Position numbers and translations under genes: made by a program. Under the pieces are notes generated by a model. It saw only the letters and a program-made list of their open reading frames with translations. It was not told the origin of the DNA and ran no database searches. Of a stretch of 64,000 nucleotides of DNA, positions 16,577 through 25,443 are shown one piece after another (position 1 is the first letter of the stretch; the number at the start of each line of letters is the position of its first letter). The DNA comes from Marinomonas ostreistagni (GTDB lineage: Bacteria > Pseudomonadota > Gammaproteobacteria > Pseudomonadales > Marinomonadaceae). Where the stretch lies: contig NZ_JAFEKF010000004.1 in the NCBI RefSeq assembly GCF_016888445.1, positions 186,001 to 250,000 of the forward strand, read 5' to 3'.

Positions 16577-17626
16577 ATGAAAACCGTAGGCTATGCAGCA
16601 CACGATTCTGGCGCAAATATGGTGCCTTACCACTTCGAACGTCGTGATCTTCGTGACAATGATGTGGCGATCGAAATTCTATACTCAGGTGTTTGTCACT
16701 CTGACTTACACACTGTTAATGGCGATTGGGGTCCACAACCGTACCCTCTAGTTCCAGGCCATGAAATCGTAGGTGTTGTAACGTCAGTGGGTTCTGATGT
16801 GAAAAAATACAAAGTAGGTGACCAAGTAGCGGTCGGTTGTATGGTGGATAGCTGTCAAGAATGTGACCAGTGTCACAACCATGAGGAACAGTACTGCCGT
16901 AACGGCATGACACCTACTTACGGAGCGCCAGATCGCATCTCTGGTGAAACGACTCAAGGTGGTTACTCTAAGCACATCGTTGTTCGTGAAGAATTCGTAC
17001 TGAGCGTGCCAGAAGGCATGGATCTTTCTAAATCTGCTCCGATCCTTTGTGCTGGTATCACGACTTACTCACCACTGCGCACTTGGGGTGTGAAAGAAGG
17101 CACTCGCGTAGGTGTGATTGGTCTGGGTGGTCTTGGCCACATGGCAGTAAAACTGGCCGTTGCTATGGGTGCTGAAGTGACTGTGCTAAGCCGCTCTAAG
17201 AAGAAAGAAGAGGAAGCCAAAGCACTGGGCGCCAAAGGCATCTTGGCCTCTTCTGACGAAGAAGCGATGCAAGCGGCAGCGAACTCTTTTGATCTAATCA
17301 TTGATACGGTTCCTGCTAAACACGATGTGAACGTTTACACGCCGACACTAGATGTCGATGGTACCTTGGTAATCGTTGGTCAAATCGGACCAATCGAAGA
17401 GCCAATCACTTGGCCATTGGTTGGCGGCCGTCGCCGTATCGCCGGTTCCCTAATCGGTGGTATCGAAGAGACTCAAGAAGTGTTGGATTTCTGTGCTAAG
17501 CACGATATCTACCCAGAGTGTGAAATGATCTCTATGGATCAAATCAACTCTGCATTTGAGCGTATGGCCAAAGGTGACATGGCGCACCGTATCGTTATCG
17601 ATATGTCATCGCTAAGCGCTGAGTAA
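16577..17626 (+). CDS. Zinc-dependent NAD(P)H alcohol/aldehyde dehydrogenase (YahK-like)
   Basis: 349 aa, standard for cinnamyl-alcohol-dehydrogenase-like members of the MDR family. Catalytic zinc ligands are Cys40 (GVCHSD) and His62 (GHE), with a third Cys in APILCAG. The structural zinc loop has Cys93, Cys96, Cys99 and Cys107. The Rossmann motif is GLGGLGH. E. coli YahK reduces a range of aldehydes with NADPH. The gene stands alone between terminators; GGGAG lies upstream of the start. Aldehyde detoxification is a reasonable role, but the substrate cannot be deduced. Confidence 0.9.
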   Translation: MKTVGYAAHDSGANMVPYHFERRDLRDNDVAIEILYSGVCHSDLHTVNGDWGPQPYPLVPGHEIVGVVTSVGSDVKKYKVGDQVAVGCMVDSCQECDQCHNHEEQYCRNGMTPTYGAPDRISGETTQGGYSKHIVVREEFVLSVPEGMDLSKSAPILCAGITTYSPLRTWGVKEGTRVGVIGLGGLGHMAVKLAVAMGAEVTVLSRSKKKEEEAKALGAKGILASSDEEAMQAAANSFDLIIDTVPAKHDVNVYTPTLDVDGTLVIVGQIGPIEEPITWPLVGGRRRIAGSLIGGIEETQEVLDFCAKHDIYPECEMISMDQINSAFERMAKGDMAHRIVIDMSSLSAE

Positions 17627-17645
17627 TTGTATTAGCGGATCTACT

Positions 17646-17673
17646 AAAGGGCGGCCTGCGGGTCGCCTTTTTT
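17646..17673 (+). terminator. Rho-independent terminator
   Basis: AAAGGGCGGCC / GGTCGCCTTT hairpin followed by T residues, 20 bases after the dehydrogenase stop. Confidence 0.75.
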
Positions 17674-17799
17674 GTGGACGTCTTATGACAAACGTTGGCC
17701 ATAGACATCCATAAGCGTAATGCGCTGGATTGGTATGAAACTTAAAAAGAAGGATTAAAAAAGAGTCGCCATGATGAGCACATGGCGACCCAATGCAGG

Positions 17800-18222
17800 T
17801 TACTCTGCCATGAGCAAAACGCTAGGCGCTTTAAATAGGGCGCACGCGTCTGCACCTTCTTTAAGACCTAATTCTGCCACACTGGTGTTGGTGATGATGG
17901 CGCTGACCATTTTACCGTTGCCAATGTCTAGAGTGACGTCTGTGTTGACGGCACCTGGTACTAGTTTTGCGATTTTACCGATTAGTTTGTTACGCGCGCT
18001 GGTCACGACTGTGGTATCGGCGCTTAAAATAACAGAAGAAGCTTTGATCAGAGCGGTGCACGTGCCGTCAACGACAAGGCCCAAGGTCTGCGCACTTTCT
18101 TGGGTGATGATGGCGACCAGTGATTGATTGGCGCCAATGTCTAATGTTACCTCGGTATTGACTGCACCATCGGTGATGGCTGTGATCGTGCCCAGAAATT
18201 GATTACGAGCGCTAGTTTTCAT
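17800..18222 (-). CDS. Di-Mop molbindin (two TOBE domains)
   Basis: 140 aa from the ATG at 18222, with GAGAG upstream. It consists of two Mop/TOBE repeats of about 70 residues. Each starts TSARN-(F/K)LIG or similar and contains GAVNT-VTLDIG and a hydrophobic SVAIIT segment, ending in K(A/S)SVIL. This is the ModG-type molbindin that stores molybdate or tungstate oxyanions in the cytoplasm as a trimer. The repeats closely resemble the C-terminal part of ModE at 28003. The gene is not in the mod operon but about 7 kb away. It is preceded by a long non-coding stretch and has no clear terminator. Confidence 0.9.
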   Translation of the reverse strand: MKTSARNQFLGTITAITDGAVNTEVTLDIGANQSLVAIITQESAQTLGLVVDGTCTALIKASSVILSADTTVVTSARNKLIGKIAKLVPGAVNTDVTLDIGNGKMVSAIITNTSVAELGLKEGADACALFKAPSVLLMAE

Positions 18223-18634
18223 GTGTGTTCTCTCAAAAATACATGCAAGACTGCATGGAACCATGGTAAAGCGAGTAGAGAAAGGTGATTGGCGCTATGT
18301 TATAGATGTAAGTGAGCATCCAATAAGTACACTGTTCCTTAAGCGTGTATCCCTACAACAAGTAACGATTAGGTGATGTAAACTCCTAATCGTGAATCAT
18401 TTTAGCGCCCTTTTGTGGCAAGAGTTGATTGATTGCACCAATTTGATGCATCAATGCGACCAGTACCTTTTTCTTTTGTACTGCGCTTGTATGGTGCCCG
18501 CAATAATTTATCGGTGGCTCGGTGATGGCTGGGGTGTTTTGCAATATATTTGGTATATCTTGACGTTTTAACGGTTTTTTTCGTGTAAGTGATTTATCCT
18601 TATAAAACGAGTTTTAAAACCATGTGAAGTTATT
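18223..18634. other. Intergenic region between molbindin and GGDEF genes
   Basis: 412 bases separating divergent genes. It holds a 9-bp inverted repeat (18365-18393) and a CGCTATGTTATAGATG stretch near 18293 that only weakly recalls a ModE half-site. No reading frame of note. Confidence 0.4.
18365..18393. repeat. Inverted repeat in divergent promoter region
   Basis: ACGATTAGG (18365-18373) and CCTAATCGT (18385-18393) are perfect arms around an 11-base loop. There is no T run, so an operator is more likely than a terminator. Confidence 0.5.
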
Positions 18635-20386
18635 ATGCCACTTTCTGTCATCGGCTATACCAGCCGTTCCATCGTAGAGCTTTTGGGGGAAGCATTCCTC
18701 AATGAGCTAGTACAACGCTATCAGCGTATGACTGGCGTAGGCATCGTTTTAACATCCGTTGATGGGGCGTGTTTTACTCGTTTTGACGATACCTTTGTAG
18801 CGACGTGTTTACGACAGCAACCGGTTACCCAAGAAGGTTGTGAGCCATTCTTGATTGGTTTGCATAACCTTGCTAATTCAGCTCGACAGCGTTCTTCAGA
18901 AGATTTAGAGGAAGTACTCAACTGTATACGCGAGCATCTTATCTTGGCCGTACGTCAGAGTGTGGCCAAGCAATTTGATATCGAGTCACCACTTCGCTTA
19001 AAAGAAATACTTGATGCCTCGCCTACGCCTATGGGCTGGTCTAATTCATTGACCGGTGAGATCGAGTACATCAATGCGGCGTTTATCGAGCTATTTGGTT
19101 TTCAGCACGACGAGATTGCGACCTTAGAGCAATGGTTTATCAAAGCCTTTCCAGATGTCGAGTATCGTGAAAGTGTGCTGCGCCCTTGGCACATAGAGGC
19201 GCTACAAACACGTAAAGACGGTAATCCGACGCAAAGTCGCGAGCTTGAAGTGACCTGTAAAGATGGCGCGGTTAAACACGTACTTCTAACGGCCACATGG
19301 GTGGGTCATAAGCGTTTGGTCAATTACACCGACATGACCGACTATTGGCAGATGCAAAACCGTCTGTCGGCCCATACCCAAATGCTCGAGATGGTCGCGA
19401 CCGGCGCTTCTTTAGAGAGTGTATTAGAGCGCATTGTCGAGCAAGTGCAATCGGAATCCAAAGATGCCCTATGCAGTGTTTTATTAGTAGATGATGAGCA
19501 GCGTCTGCGTAATTGCGTTGCGCCCAACTTACCTGAGTTTTATTTGCAGGCGATCGAAGGGCTCAAAATCGGCCCTAACATTGGCTCATGTGGCAGTGCA
19601 GCGTTTTTAAAGCAGCGTGTCATTGTCGAAGACATCAGTCAGCATCGTAATTGGCAGGGTTACACTGACATCGCTCGCCAAGCAGGTTTAGCTGCTTGTT
19701 GGTCGGATCCGATTATCTCCTCTGATGAACGAGTGTTAGGTACGTTTGCGATCTACTATCCGTATCCTGCTAGCCCGCAGCAAAATGATATCGATTTGAT
19801 TACCTTTGCCAGCCAATTGGCCAGTATCGCGATCGAAAGTCGACGTTCTCGAGAAGCTTTAGAAAATCGTGCTTACTACGATGATCTGACTGGGCTGGCC
19901 AATCGTGGTTACTTTTTTGACTACGCCGATAAAGTGCTCAACACCTTGCGTTCAGAGCAGCGTTTTTATTGTATGGTGATGCTCGATATTGATCACTTTA
20001 AACAGGTCAATGACCGCTATGGCCATAAGACAGGCGATGAGGTGTTGAAGAGGGTTGCTCGTACCATGCAAGCGCATGTGCCAGCGGATGCTATGGTTGG
20101 ACGCATTGGCGGTGAGGAGTTTGCCATTATGTTACCTAATGCTGATAAAGCCCATGGTTATCAAATAGCCAGTGCTATTCGCGAGGCTGTAGAAAGCTTA
20201 GATATCTACTTCCATGCGCAGCAGAATCACCTTAAAGTGACGATTTCAGCTGGGGTGGCTCAATGTTGTGAGGGCAGTGAGCCGGGCGTTAATATCGACC
20301 GCTTGTTTGGTCGCGCCGATGCCGCGTTATATGAAGCCAAAGCACGTGGCCGCAACTGCGTTATCACGTACTCTGGCTCTTGCTAA
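18635..20386 (+). CDS. Diguanylate cyclase with N-terminal sensor, PAS, GAF and GGDEF domains
   Basis: 583 aa, no membrane segment. Residues about 1-110 form an N-terminal region resembling PocR-type ligand-binding domains (ELVQRYQRMTGVGIVLTSVDG). A PAS domain follows at about 125-230 (DASPTPMGWSNSLTGEIEYIN), then GAF at about 250-395, and GGDEF at about 415-580 with the active-site GGEEF. The RxxD inhibitory site five residues before it is absent (VPAD), so product inhibition is not expected. It should synthesise cyclic di-GMP in response to cytoplasmic signals. Its position next to the molbindin gene does not indicate its ligand. Confidence 0.85.
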   Translation: MPLSVIGYTSRSIVELLGEAFLNELVQRYQRMTGVGIVLTSVDGACFTRFDDTFVATCLRQQPVTQEGCEPFLIGLHNLANSARQRSSEDLEEVLNCIREHLILAVRQSVAKQFDIESPLRLKEILDASPTPMGWSNSLTGEIEYINAAFIELFGFQHDEIATLEQWFIKAFPDVEYRESVLRPWHIEALQTRKDGNPTQSRELEVTCKDGAVKHVLLTATWVGHKRLVNYTDMTDYWQMQNRLSAHTQMLEMVATGASLESVLERIVEQVQSESKDALCSVLLVDDEQRLRNCVAPNLPEFYLQAIEGLKIGPNIGSCGSAAFLKQRVIVEDISQHRNWQGYTDIARQAGLAACWSDPIISSDERVLGTFAIYYPYPASPQQNDIDLITFASQLASIAIESRRSREALENRAYYDDLTGLANRGYFFDYADKVLNTLRSEQRFYCMVMLDIDHFKQVNDRYGHKTGDEVLKRVARTMQAHVPADAMVGRIGGEEFAIMLPNADKAHGYQIASAIREAVESLDIYFHAQQNHLKVTISAGVAQCCEGSEPGVNIDRLFGRADAALYEAKARGRNCVITYSGSC

Positions 20387-20395
20387 CAAGTCTGA

Positions 20396-21667
20396 TTAGA
20401 CTTCAGTGTTGGCGTTGATGCTGCGCTGAATGATTGGTGAGATAGTTGAGCCTTGGATGATGATCGAGAAAATCACCACTGTGTAAGTCATAACAACGAT
20501 AAGTGTATGCACATCGGCGCCATTAACCAAAAAGGCCCCTTGTGGCACCGAGGCCGCCATGGCCAACGCCAGTCCACCCCGTAAGCCTCCCCAAGTAAGG
20601 ATCTTTACCGAGTGGGCATCGTATGTTCGAAAACGTCGGAACACGCTGTAAGCAGAGCCAACACTGACAAAACGGGCCAGCAATACCACCGGAATCATCA
20701 ATAAGCCTAAGCCGACTTCTTGCCAAGTCACAGGCAATACCACCAATAGCAAGCCAATTAAGATGAACAATAGTGAGTTCAGGAAGGCGTCAATGGTATG
20801 CCAAAAGTGGTTCATGGTGGTTTGGCTGGTTTTTGAAAAGCCTTTTGCGTGCGTCACATTACCAATGAAAATACCGCTGACCACCATCGCCAATGGGCCG
20901 GAAATATCCAGTACGTTGGCTAAAGCATAGCCGGCGGTCGGAATACACAAGGTAATTAAGAGCTCGATGCTGGTATCGTGACTGGTGCGAATCAATAAAT
21001 GGGCAATGCCTGCGATCACTAGACCAAAGAAAATCCCACCAATCGCATCGATGAAAAACAGCTCAGTGACACTTGCAAGGGTTGGTTCTTTGCCTGAAAA
21101 CGCGAGCGCAAAAATAGTGGTGAACACCACCAAGCCAATACCGTCGTTAAATAGTGATTCACCTTCCACTTGCACTGAAATTTTCTCGGGTGCCTGCATC
21201 TTTTTAATAATGGCCAAGACCGCAATGGGGTCCGTCGGGCTGATAAGTGAGCCAAATAATAAGCAGTAAATAAACGGCACTTGCCAGCCAAAGGCATGCA
21301 AAATTCCGAAACATAAAGCGCCCACGATAAAGGTGGAAAGCAAGGTCGAGAAAAACGCCATAATGCCGATTTCCCATTTTTGTTGCCGCAGTAGTTTTAA
21401 ATCAATCTCTAAAGCACCAGCAAATAATAGAAACCCGAGCATGCCGTTGAGGAGCAGCATATTGAAGTTAAGACTGGCGACAGAATCTGTCATTGTTTGC
21501 GTGAGATCGTTGTCGTAAAACTCAGTAAAACCCATCAATAACAGTGAGATGGCAACAGAGCCAGAGGTGATGGCGATGGTGGTTTGGAGTTTTAATACGT
21601 ATTGATTAATGAAGGCGATGAAGATCGCGATGACAGATAAGAGGCAAAGAAAATACCAAGCGTTCAT
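20396..21667 (-). CDS. CPA1-family Na+/H+ antiporter (NhaP-like)
   Basis: 423 aa with about twelve hydrophobic segments. The conserved ion-binding region reads SLISPTDPIAVLAI, and the next core helix has GESLFNDGIGLVVF, both diagnostic of CPA1 exchangers. WGGLRGGLALAMA near residue 360 is a third family signature. It exports sodium (or potassium) in exchange for protons across the inner membrane, as expected for a marine organism. AGGGAA precedes the start. It is convergent with the GGDEF gene. Confidence 0.92.
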   Translation of the reverse strand: MNAWYFLCLLSVIAIFIAFINQYVLKLQTTIAITSGSVAISLLLMGFTEFYDNDLTQTMTDSVASLNFNMLLLNGMLGFLLFAGALEIDLKLLRQQKWEIGIMAFFSTLLSTFIVGALCFGILHAFGWQVPFIYCLLFGSLISPTDPIAVLAIIKKMQAPEKISVQVEGESLFNDGIGLVVFTTIFALAFSGKEPTLASVTELFFIDAIGGIFFGLVIAGIAHLLIRTSHDTSIELLITLCIPTAGYALANVLDISGPLAMVVSGIFIGNVTHAKGFSKTSQTTMNHFWHTIDAFLNSLLFILIGLLLVVLPVTWQEVGLGLLMIPVVLLARFVSVGSAYSVFRRFRTYDAHSVKILTWGGLRGGLALAMAASVPQGAFLVNGADVHTLIVVMTYTVVIFSIIIQGSTISPIIQRSINANTEV

Positions 21668-21968
21668 TACAATTCCCTAGGGTAAGCATGTTTACAACTA
21701 AGCGCCCACAAAAAAACAGGGCACGGTTGGCAGCATGCTGTCGACGCTTAGTTTTAAACACGAGAACGCGGCATAGTATATTCCTCTAATTTAGAAAAGT
21801 TTCTATTAGATGAACTAATCCTAAAAAAAGGCTTATTTAAGTTAAATAAGTAAAAACAATGCCTACTTATGAAAGGTTGCGATAGGTTTTGTAATAAGAA
21901 GAAATAGTTAGTACGGGGGATATAAGAGGCGAAATCAGCGCTGCTATGCAGCGCTGAAGGGAATCGGA
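21668..21968. other. Intergenic region upstream of the antiporter gene
   Basis: 301 bases. It contains the hairpin at 21935-21957 belonging to the cupin gene and an AT-rich antiporter promoter region with a minus-strand TATACT element near 21775. No gene seen. Confidence 0.4.
21935..21957 (-). terminator. Hairpin after cupin gene, likely terminator
   Basis: TCAGCGCTGC (21935-21944) and GCAGCGCTGA (21948-21957) form a perfect 10-bp stem with a three-base loop just after the cupin stop. On the minus strand it is followed by TTTCG, a short T tract. Confidence 0.6.
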
Positions 21969-22313
21969 TTATGCGAATACGAAGTATTTGCGAACCGTTT
22001 CAACGACTTCCCATGTACCTTTCATGCCAGGCTCGATCACGAATACGTCACCGCCTTTTAGGTGTTTAGGCTCTTCACCTTCTGGCGTGATGATGCAGTA
22101 ACCTTCTAGGAAGTGGCAGAATTCCCACTTGTCGTATTCCACTTCGAATTTGCCTGGTGTGCAGATCCAAGTGCCCATGATTTTGCTGCCGTCTTCTGAT
22201 AGGTAAGCATTTAGGTTAACCGTGTGCGGTTCGCCTTCGATGCGTTTCCATTTAGTAGCGTCCACAACAGGTGTTGGGCAGGTTTCACGCATTACAGTGA
22301 TAAAGTCTGACAT
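21969..22313 (-). CDS. Cupin-domain protein (DUF861/ureidoglycine cupin-like)
   Basis: 114 aa, a single small beta-barrel. Residues about 45-100 contain the double cupin pattern (IMGTWICTPGKFEVEYDKWEFCHFLEGYCIITPEG, then GGDVFVIEPGMKGTWEV). This layout matches the DUF861 cupins related to (S)-ureidoglycine aminohydrolase. Many members have no known reaction. The usual metal-binding His set is incomplete: one His near residue 67 is visible. It is a single-gene unit with its own terminator hairpin. Confidence 0.8.
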   Translation of the reverse strand: MSDFITVMRETCPTPVVDATKWKRIEGEPHTVNLNAYLSEDGSKIMGTWICTPGKFEVEYDKWEFCHFLEGYCIITPEGEEPKHLKGGDVFVIEPGMKGTWEVVETVRKYFVFA

Positions 22314-22421
22314 GATAATTCCATATAGAGTAATGAATTGTTGAGGTTCGATTGTAGGTCTAGGCGCAGCTAGTCAGTTGCCCAAGCCCGACGCCGTGTC
22401 TCGGTATTCAGGTGGTTTACG

Positions 22422-23048
22422 TCACTCACGAGCGCTCAGTATCTCGCGCAACAGTGATTGCGCGGCTTGCTTAGGCGAATCTGCAGCACATAGGGCCGAT
22501 ACCAGCGCAATGCCCTGTACGCCTGTGCTGGCAACGTTAGCCAAATTGTCTGCACGAATGCCACCAATAGCGACGATCGGCTTAGGGTAGGCTTGTAGCG
22601 CTTTTGCTAGGCCATCAAGCCCCCAGTGGTGTTGTGTATCAAGCTTGGTTGGCGTCGGATAAATAGCACTTAAACCGATGTAATCAATCGGTAGTTGCTT
22701 AGCTTCTTCAAGTTGCTTCCAGCTCTCAATGGAAAGCCCTAACAGCTTATTGGGGCCAAGCAAACGTCTGGCATAGGTGGCTGGCATATCGCTTTGCCCT
22801 AGGTGCACGCCATCGGCGCCGACCGCTAACGCTACATCGACACGATCATTGATGATCAAGGGCACTTGAGCAGCTTGGCATATGGGGTGGATGGCATTCG
22901 CACGCTCGATAAAAGCGCGTACATCATGGTGCTTTTCGCGAAGCTGAACCATAGTTACACCCCCCGCGATGGCCTGTTCGACCACCTCTACCAGTGCATT
23001 AAGTGACAGGTGCTCGTCGGTCACGAGATAGAGTGTGTAGGGGGACAT
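22422..23048 (-). CDS. thiE: Thiamine-phosphate synthase
   Basis: 208 aa TIM-barrel enzyme that joins HMP pyrophosphate with thiazole phosphate to give thiamine phosphate. Diagnostic segments are YLVTDEHL, GGVTMVQLREK, the DP-binding LIINDRVDVALAVGADGVHLGQSD and the C-terminal AIGGIRADN. It lies 13 bases after thiM, with GGAG upstream, and is the last gene of the TPP-riboswitch operon. Confidence 0.96.
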   Translation of the reverse strand: MSPYTLYLVTDEHLSLNALVEVVEQAIAGGVTMVQLREKHHDVRAFIERANAIHPICQAAQVPLIINDRVDVALAVGADGVHLGQSDMPATYARRLLGPNKLLGLSIESWKQLEEAKQLPIDYIGLSAIYPTPTKLDTQHHWGLDGLAKALQAYPKPIVAIGGIRADNLANVASTGVQGIALVSALCAADSPKQAAQSLLREILSARE

Positions 23049-23061
23049 ATGGGCTTCTCCG

Positions 23062-23856
23062 TTATGGGTGTTGGCGCAGTTTTAGACGCTGTAATACAGT
23101 GTCGCCATCAAGGTTATAGAGGCTATCGAGCAGTGCCATTTGCAGATTGCCAGGCCCTCGGGCGTGTTCTCCAGCCATTTCTCCAGCGATGCCCAGCACC
23201 GCAGCAGCGGCTAAGCCACTGGTCTCACCGATCGCAGCAAAGGCGCCCGTTAGAGCGCTTAATGAGCAGCCAGTACCCGTTACCAAGGGCATCATGGCAT
23301 GACCATTATCTAAGGCAAAGGTACTCGCAGCTGAGACGCTATAATCCGTGGCGCCAGAGATAACCACATTGGCTTGATACTCTTGGACGAGCGCGTTGGC
23401 AGCAGCTAACGCAGCATCGCTGCTGTCTTGTGAATCCACGCCTTTGGCTTGGCTAATATGACCCGCCAGAGCGATGATTTCTGAGGCATTGCCGCGGATG
23501 ATCAACTGCTCTGCAAGCTTGGCAAACTGGCGCGCTGTATCGGTACGAAACGTCGTGGCACCACAGCCAACAGGGTCTAACACCACAGGTATTTGGTTGG
23601 CATTGGCATGCTTGATAGCAAACGCCATACGCTCCACCCAAGTTTGATCCAAGGTGCCGATATTAATCACCAAGGCACCCGCAAAGGTCATCATTTCGGC
23701 CATTTCTTCACGCGAGTGCGCCATGATTGGCGATGCCCCTAAGGCCAGTAGTGCATTGGCCGTATTGTTCATGACCACGTAATTGGTGATGCTTACCACC
23801 AAGGGCTTTTGTTGGCGTAGAGTCTCGAGTGCTTTGACAATCAGTTCGGGCGTCAT
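23062..23856 (-). CDS. thiM: Hydroxyethylthiazole kinase
   Basis: 264 aa ribokinase-like enzyme that phosphorylates the thiazole moiety during salvage. The sequence shows the family segments [37 protein letters not shown], and the C-terminal catalytic [20 protein letters not shown]. The ATG overlaps the stop of the broken ABC ATPase (ATGA), and its ribosome site AGGAG lies inside that fragment. Together with thiE and thiD this is a salvage set; no thiC or thiG is present here. Confidence 0.96.
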   Translation of the reverse strand: MTPELIVKALETLRQQKPLVVSITNYVVMNNTANALLALGASPIMAHSREEMAEMMTFAGALVINIGTLDQTWVERMAFAIKHANANQIPVVLDPVGCGATTFRTDTARQFAKLAEQLIIRGNASEIIALAGHISQAKGVDSQDSSDAALAAANALVQEYQANVVISGATDYSVSAASTFALDNGHAMMPLVTGTGCSLSALTGAFAAIGETSGLAAAAVLGIAGEMAGEHARGPGNLQMALLDSLYNLDGDTVLQRLKLRQHP

Positions 23857-24218
23857 GCTTTGCTCCTATGGGATCGCAGGGATGTAGTCGGTGGCTTGCC
23901 GTGCAAACGATTAGCCACGGTGACATTGTCAAACACGCTTAACCACGGCAATAAAAGATCTTGCTGTGCCATGTAGGCGATACGTTGCTCAAGGCTGATT
24001 TGATCGCTGGTGCGGATGCTGCCTTGCCATTGGGCTTGTGTGTCTAATAGCCCCGCTAATTGGCGCAACACCGAGGTTTTACCACAGCCACTGCGCTCTA
24101 ATAAGCAGGTCCACTGGTTCGGCGCAAAGGTTACCTTGAGATCTTGCAGCACGGCATGGTTGCTATTGTGATAAGACAAGCTACCGTGAGTGATCGTGAT
24201 TTCGACAGCTGGGTTCAT
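23853..24218 (-). pseudogene. Truncated ABC ATPase, remnant of a thiamine-precursor transporter (ThiZ-like)
   Basis: 121 aa versus about 240 for a full ABC ATPase. It keeps the N-terminal half (LSYHNSNHAVLQDLKVTF) and a Q-loop region (AYMAQQDLLLPWLSVFDNV), then runs into an unrelated tail ([13 protein letters not shown]). The LSGG signature, Walker B and switch His are absent. The P-loop reads LLERSGCGKTS, with Glu replacing the first conserved Gly. The wording of the Q-loop region is typical of HMP/taurine-type importers. No permease or binding protein lies nearby. Frame and ATGA overlaps with both neighbours are intact, so it may persist as a spacer that keeps thiM translationally coupled. 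Confidence 0.8.
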
Positions 24219-25030
24219 GAGTCGGTCGATGTTTGCTGATAAAAGTGATGAACCGGTCCATGGCCACGACCAACCGCTAACTCATCGGCGTGAGCGATGG
24301 CTTGACTGATGTAGTGCTTCGCCTGTTGCACGGCGGCTTCTAAGTCATAGCCTTGGGCTAAAAATGAGGCCAAAGCGGAAGATAAGGTACAGCCAGTGCC
24401 GTGGGTGTTTTGCGTCGCAATACGCGGACCTGCGTAGGAGATAGTTTGTGCGCGTGTAATCAGCCAATCGATACAGCTCGGGGTATCGCTAAGGTGACCT
24501 CCTTTCAGTAATACCGCTGGGGTTGGCAGTTGTTGCAACGCAGGAATTAGGGCAAGTGCTTGCTCGTGGCTTGTGGGTGTTGCTTGGCCAAGTAGGGCAG
24601 CGGCCTCAGGGAGATTAGGGGTGATCACACTTACATGCGGTAGCAGCTCATCAATCAGGGTTTTGACTGCGCTGTCATGTAGTAGCATAGCGCCACTGGT
24701 GGCGACCATGACCGGGTCCAAAACTACTTTTTTAGGCTGGTACTGACGTAATTTCTGCGCCACGACTCGAATAATCTCAGAATCGGCTAGCATGCCAATT
24801 TTTACCGCTTGTACGTCTAAATCGGTGAATACAGCGTCTAACTGAGCTTCAATGTGCGCAAGCGGAATAGCATGTACATCAGTGACGCCAAGGGTATTTT
24901 GCGCGGTCGTTGCCGTGATCACGGTACACGCGTAACCGCCGGTGGCAGAAATGGCTTTGATGTCGGCTTGAATGCCTGCGCCGCCGCCGCTGTCTGAGCC
25001 GGCAATGCTTAGGGTAATGGGGGTAGACAT
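24215..25030 (-). CDS. thiD: Hydroxymethylpyrimidine/phosphomethylpyrimidine kinase
   Basis: 271 aa from the ATG at 25030, which has AAGGAG upstream; the longer frame would start within the riboswitch region. The protein opens PITLSIAGSDSGGGAGIQAD, carries LDPVMVATSG in the middle, and ends with NTHGTGCTLSSALASFLA, all ribokinase-fold signatures of ThiD. It performs two successive phosphorylations of HMP. It is the first gene of the TPP-controlled operon and overlaps the ATPase remnant by four bases. Confidence 0.96.
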   Translation of the reverse strand: MSTPITLSIAGSDSGGGAGIQADIKAISATGGYACTVITATTAQNTLGVTDVHAIPLAHIEAQLDAVFTDLDVQAVKIGMLADSEIIRVVAQKLRQYQPKKVVLDPVMVATSGAMLLHDSAVKTLIDELLPHVSVITPNLPEAAALLGQATPTSHEQALALIPALQQLPTPAVLLKGGHLSDTPSCIDWLITRAQTISYAGPRIATQNTHGTGCTLSSALASFLAQGYDLEAAVQQAKHYISQAIAHADELAVGRGHGPVHHFYQQTSTDS

Positions 25031-25092
25031 AAACGCTCCTTTACGGCGTAAAGGAACTGGCGCGCGTAAGCTGAGAGTAGTCGCTCGCACTG

Positions 25093-25181
25093 CCTATAGT
25101 TCCCTCCGCCAGTGTTAACTGGATCAGGTTCAACGGGTCTCGCGTAGCGATCTCAGCAGTTACCTGCCCCCCGACTATGGT
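25093..25181 (-). ncRNA. TPP riboswitch (THI element)
   Basis: Read on the minus strand, it has the conserved CTGAGA, the ACCCGTTGAACCTGATC core, and the GTTAACAC-GGCGGAGGGA distal part. The P1 helix forms between CCATAGTCGGGG and the closing TCCCTC...ACTATAG arm. It lies about 65 bases upstream of thiD and should repress the thiD-thiM-thiE operon when thiamine pyrophosphate is plentiful. Confidence 0.95.
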
Positions 25182-25351
25182 GAGCATCATAGCAATCATC
25201 GACGGTCATTGACCATCTTTTCGTAGCACATAAGGATTTGGTTAGAAGCGAGCTTATGGGGGACCAGAATAGGCGTAAAACTTTTTTAAATACGACAGAT
25301 TGGCGCGCAGTGATGTCGTAATCAAAGAAATATGAACGTATTGGCTTGAGG

Positions 25352-25385
25352 AATTTCGTTGTATAGAAGATTATACAACGAAATT
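25352..25385. promoter_or_regulatory. ModE operator upstream of modABC
   Basis: Perfect 14-bp arms AATTTCGTTGTATA (25352-25365) and TATACAACGAAATT (25372-25385) flank six bases. The CGTTGTATA / TATACAACG core is the ModE box form known from E. coli (CGTTATATA-type). It lies 58 bases before modA, and ModE is encoded downstream, so molybdate-dependent repression is expected. Confidence 0.9.
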
Positions 25386-25443
25386 TCAAAGGGCCTATGG
25401 CCCGATCAGACGACATAACAATAAGTCATATAAGGAGACCTCG

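Noticed and set aside
18285..18310. Possible ModE box upstream of the molbindin gene (GCGCTATGTTATAGATG)
   Set aside because: Only one half resembles the core and the second arm is missing, unlike the clear operator at 25352.
23853..24218. Functional small ABC ATPase
   Set aside because: Half the domain is missing and the P-loop Gly is replaced by Glu.
25153..25416. Minus-strand open frame over the TPP riboswitch and modA promoter
   Set aside because: It overlaps a riboswitch and the ModE operator, has no ribosome site and no recognisable protein text.
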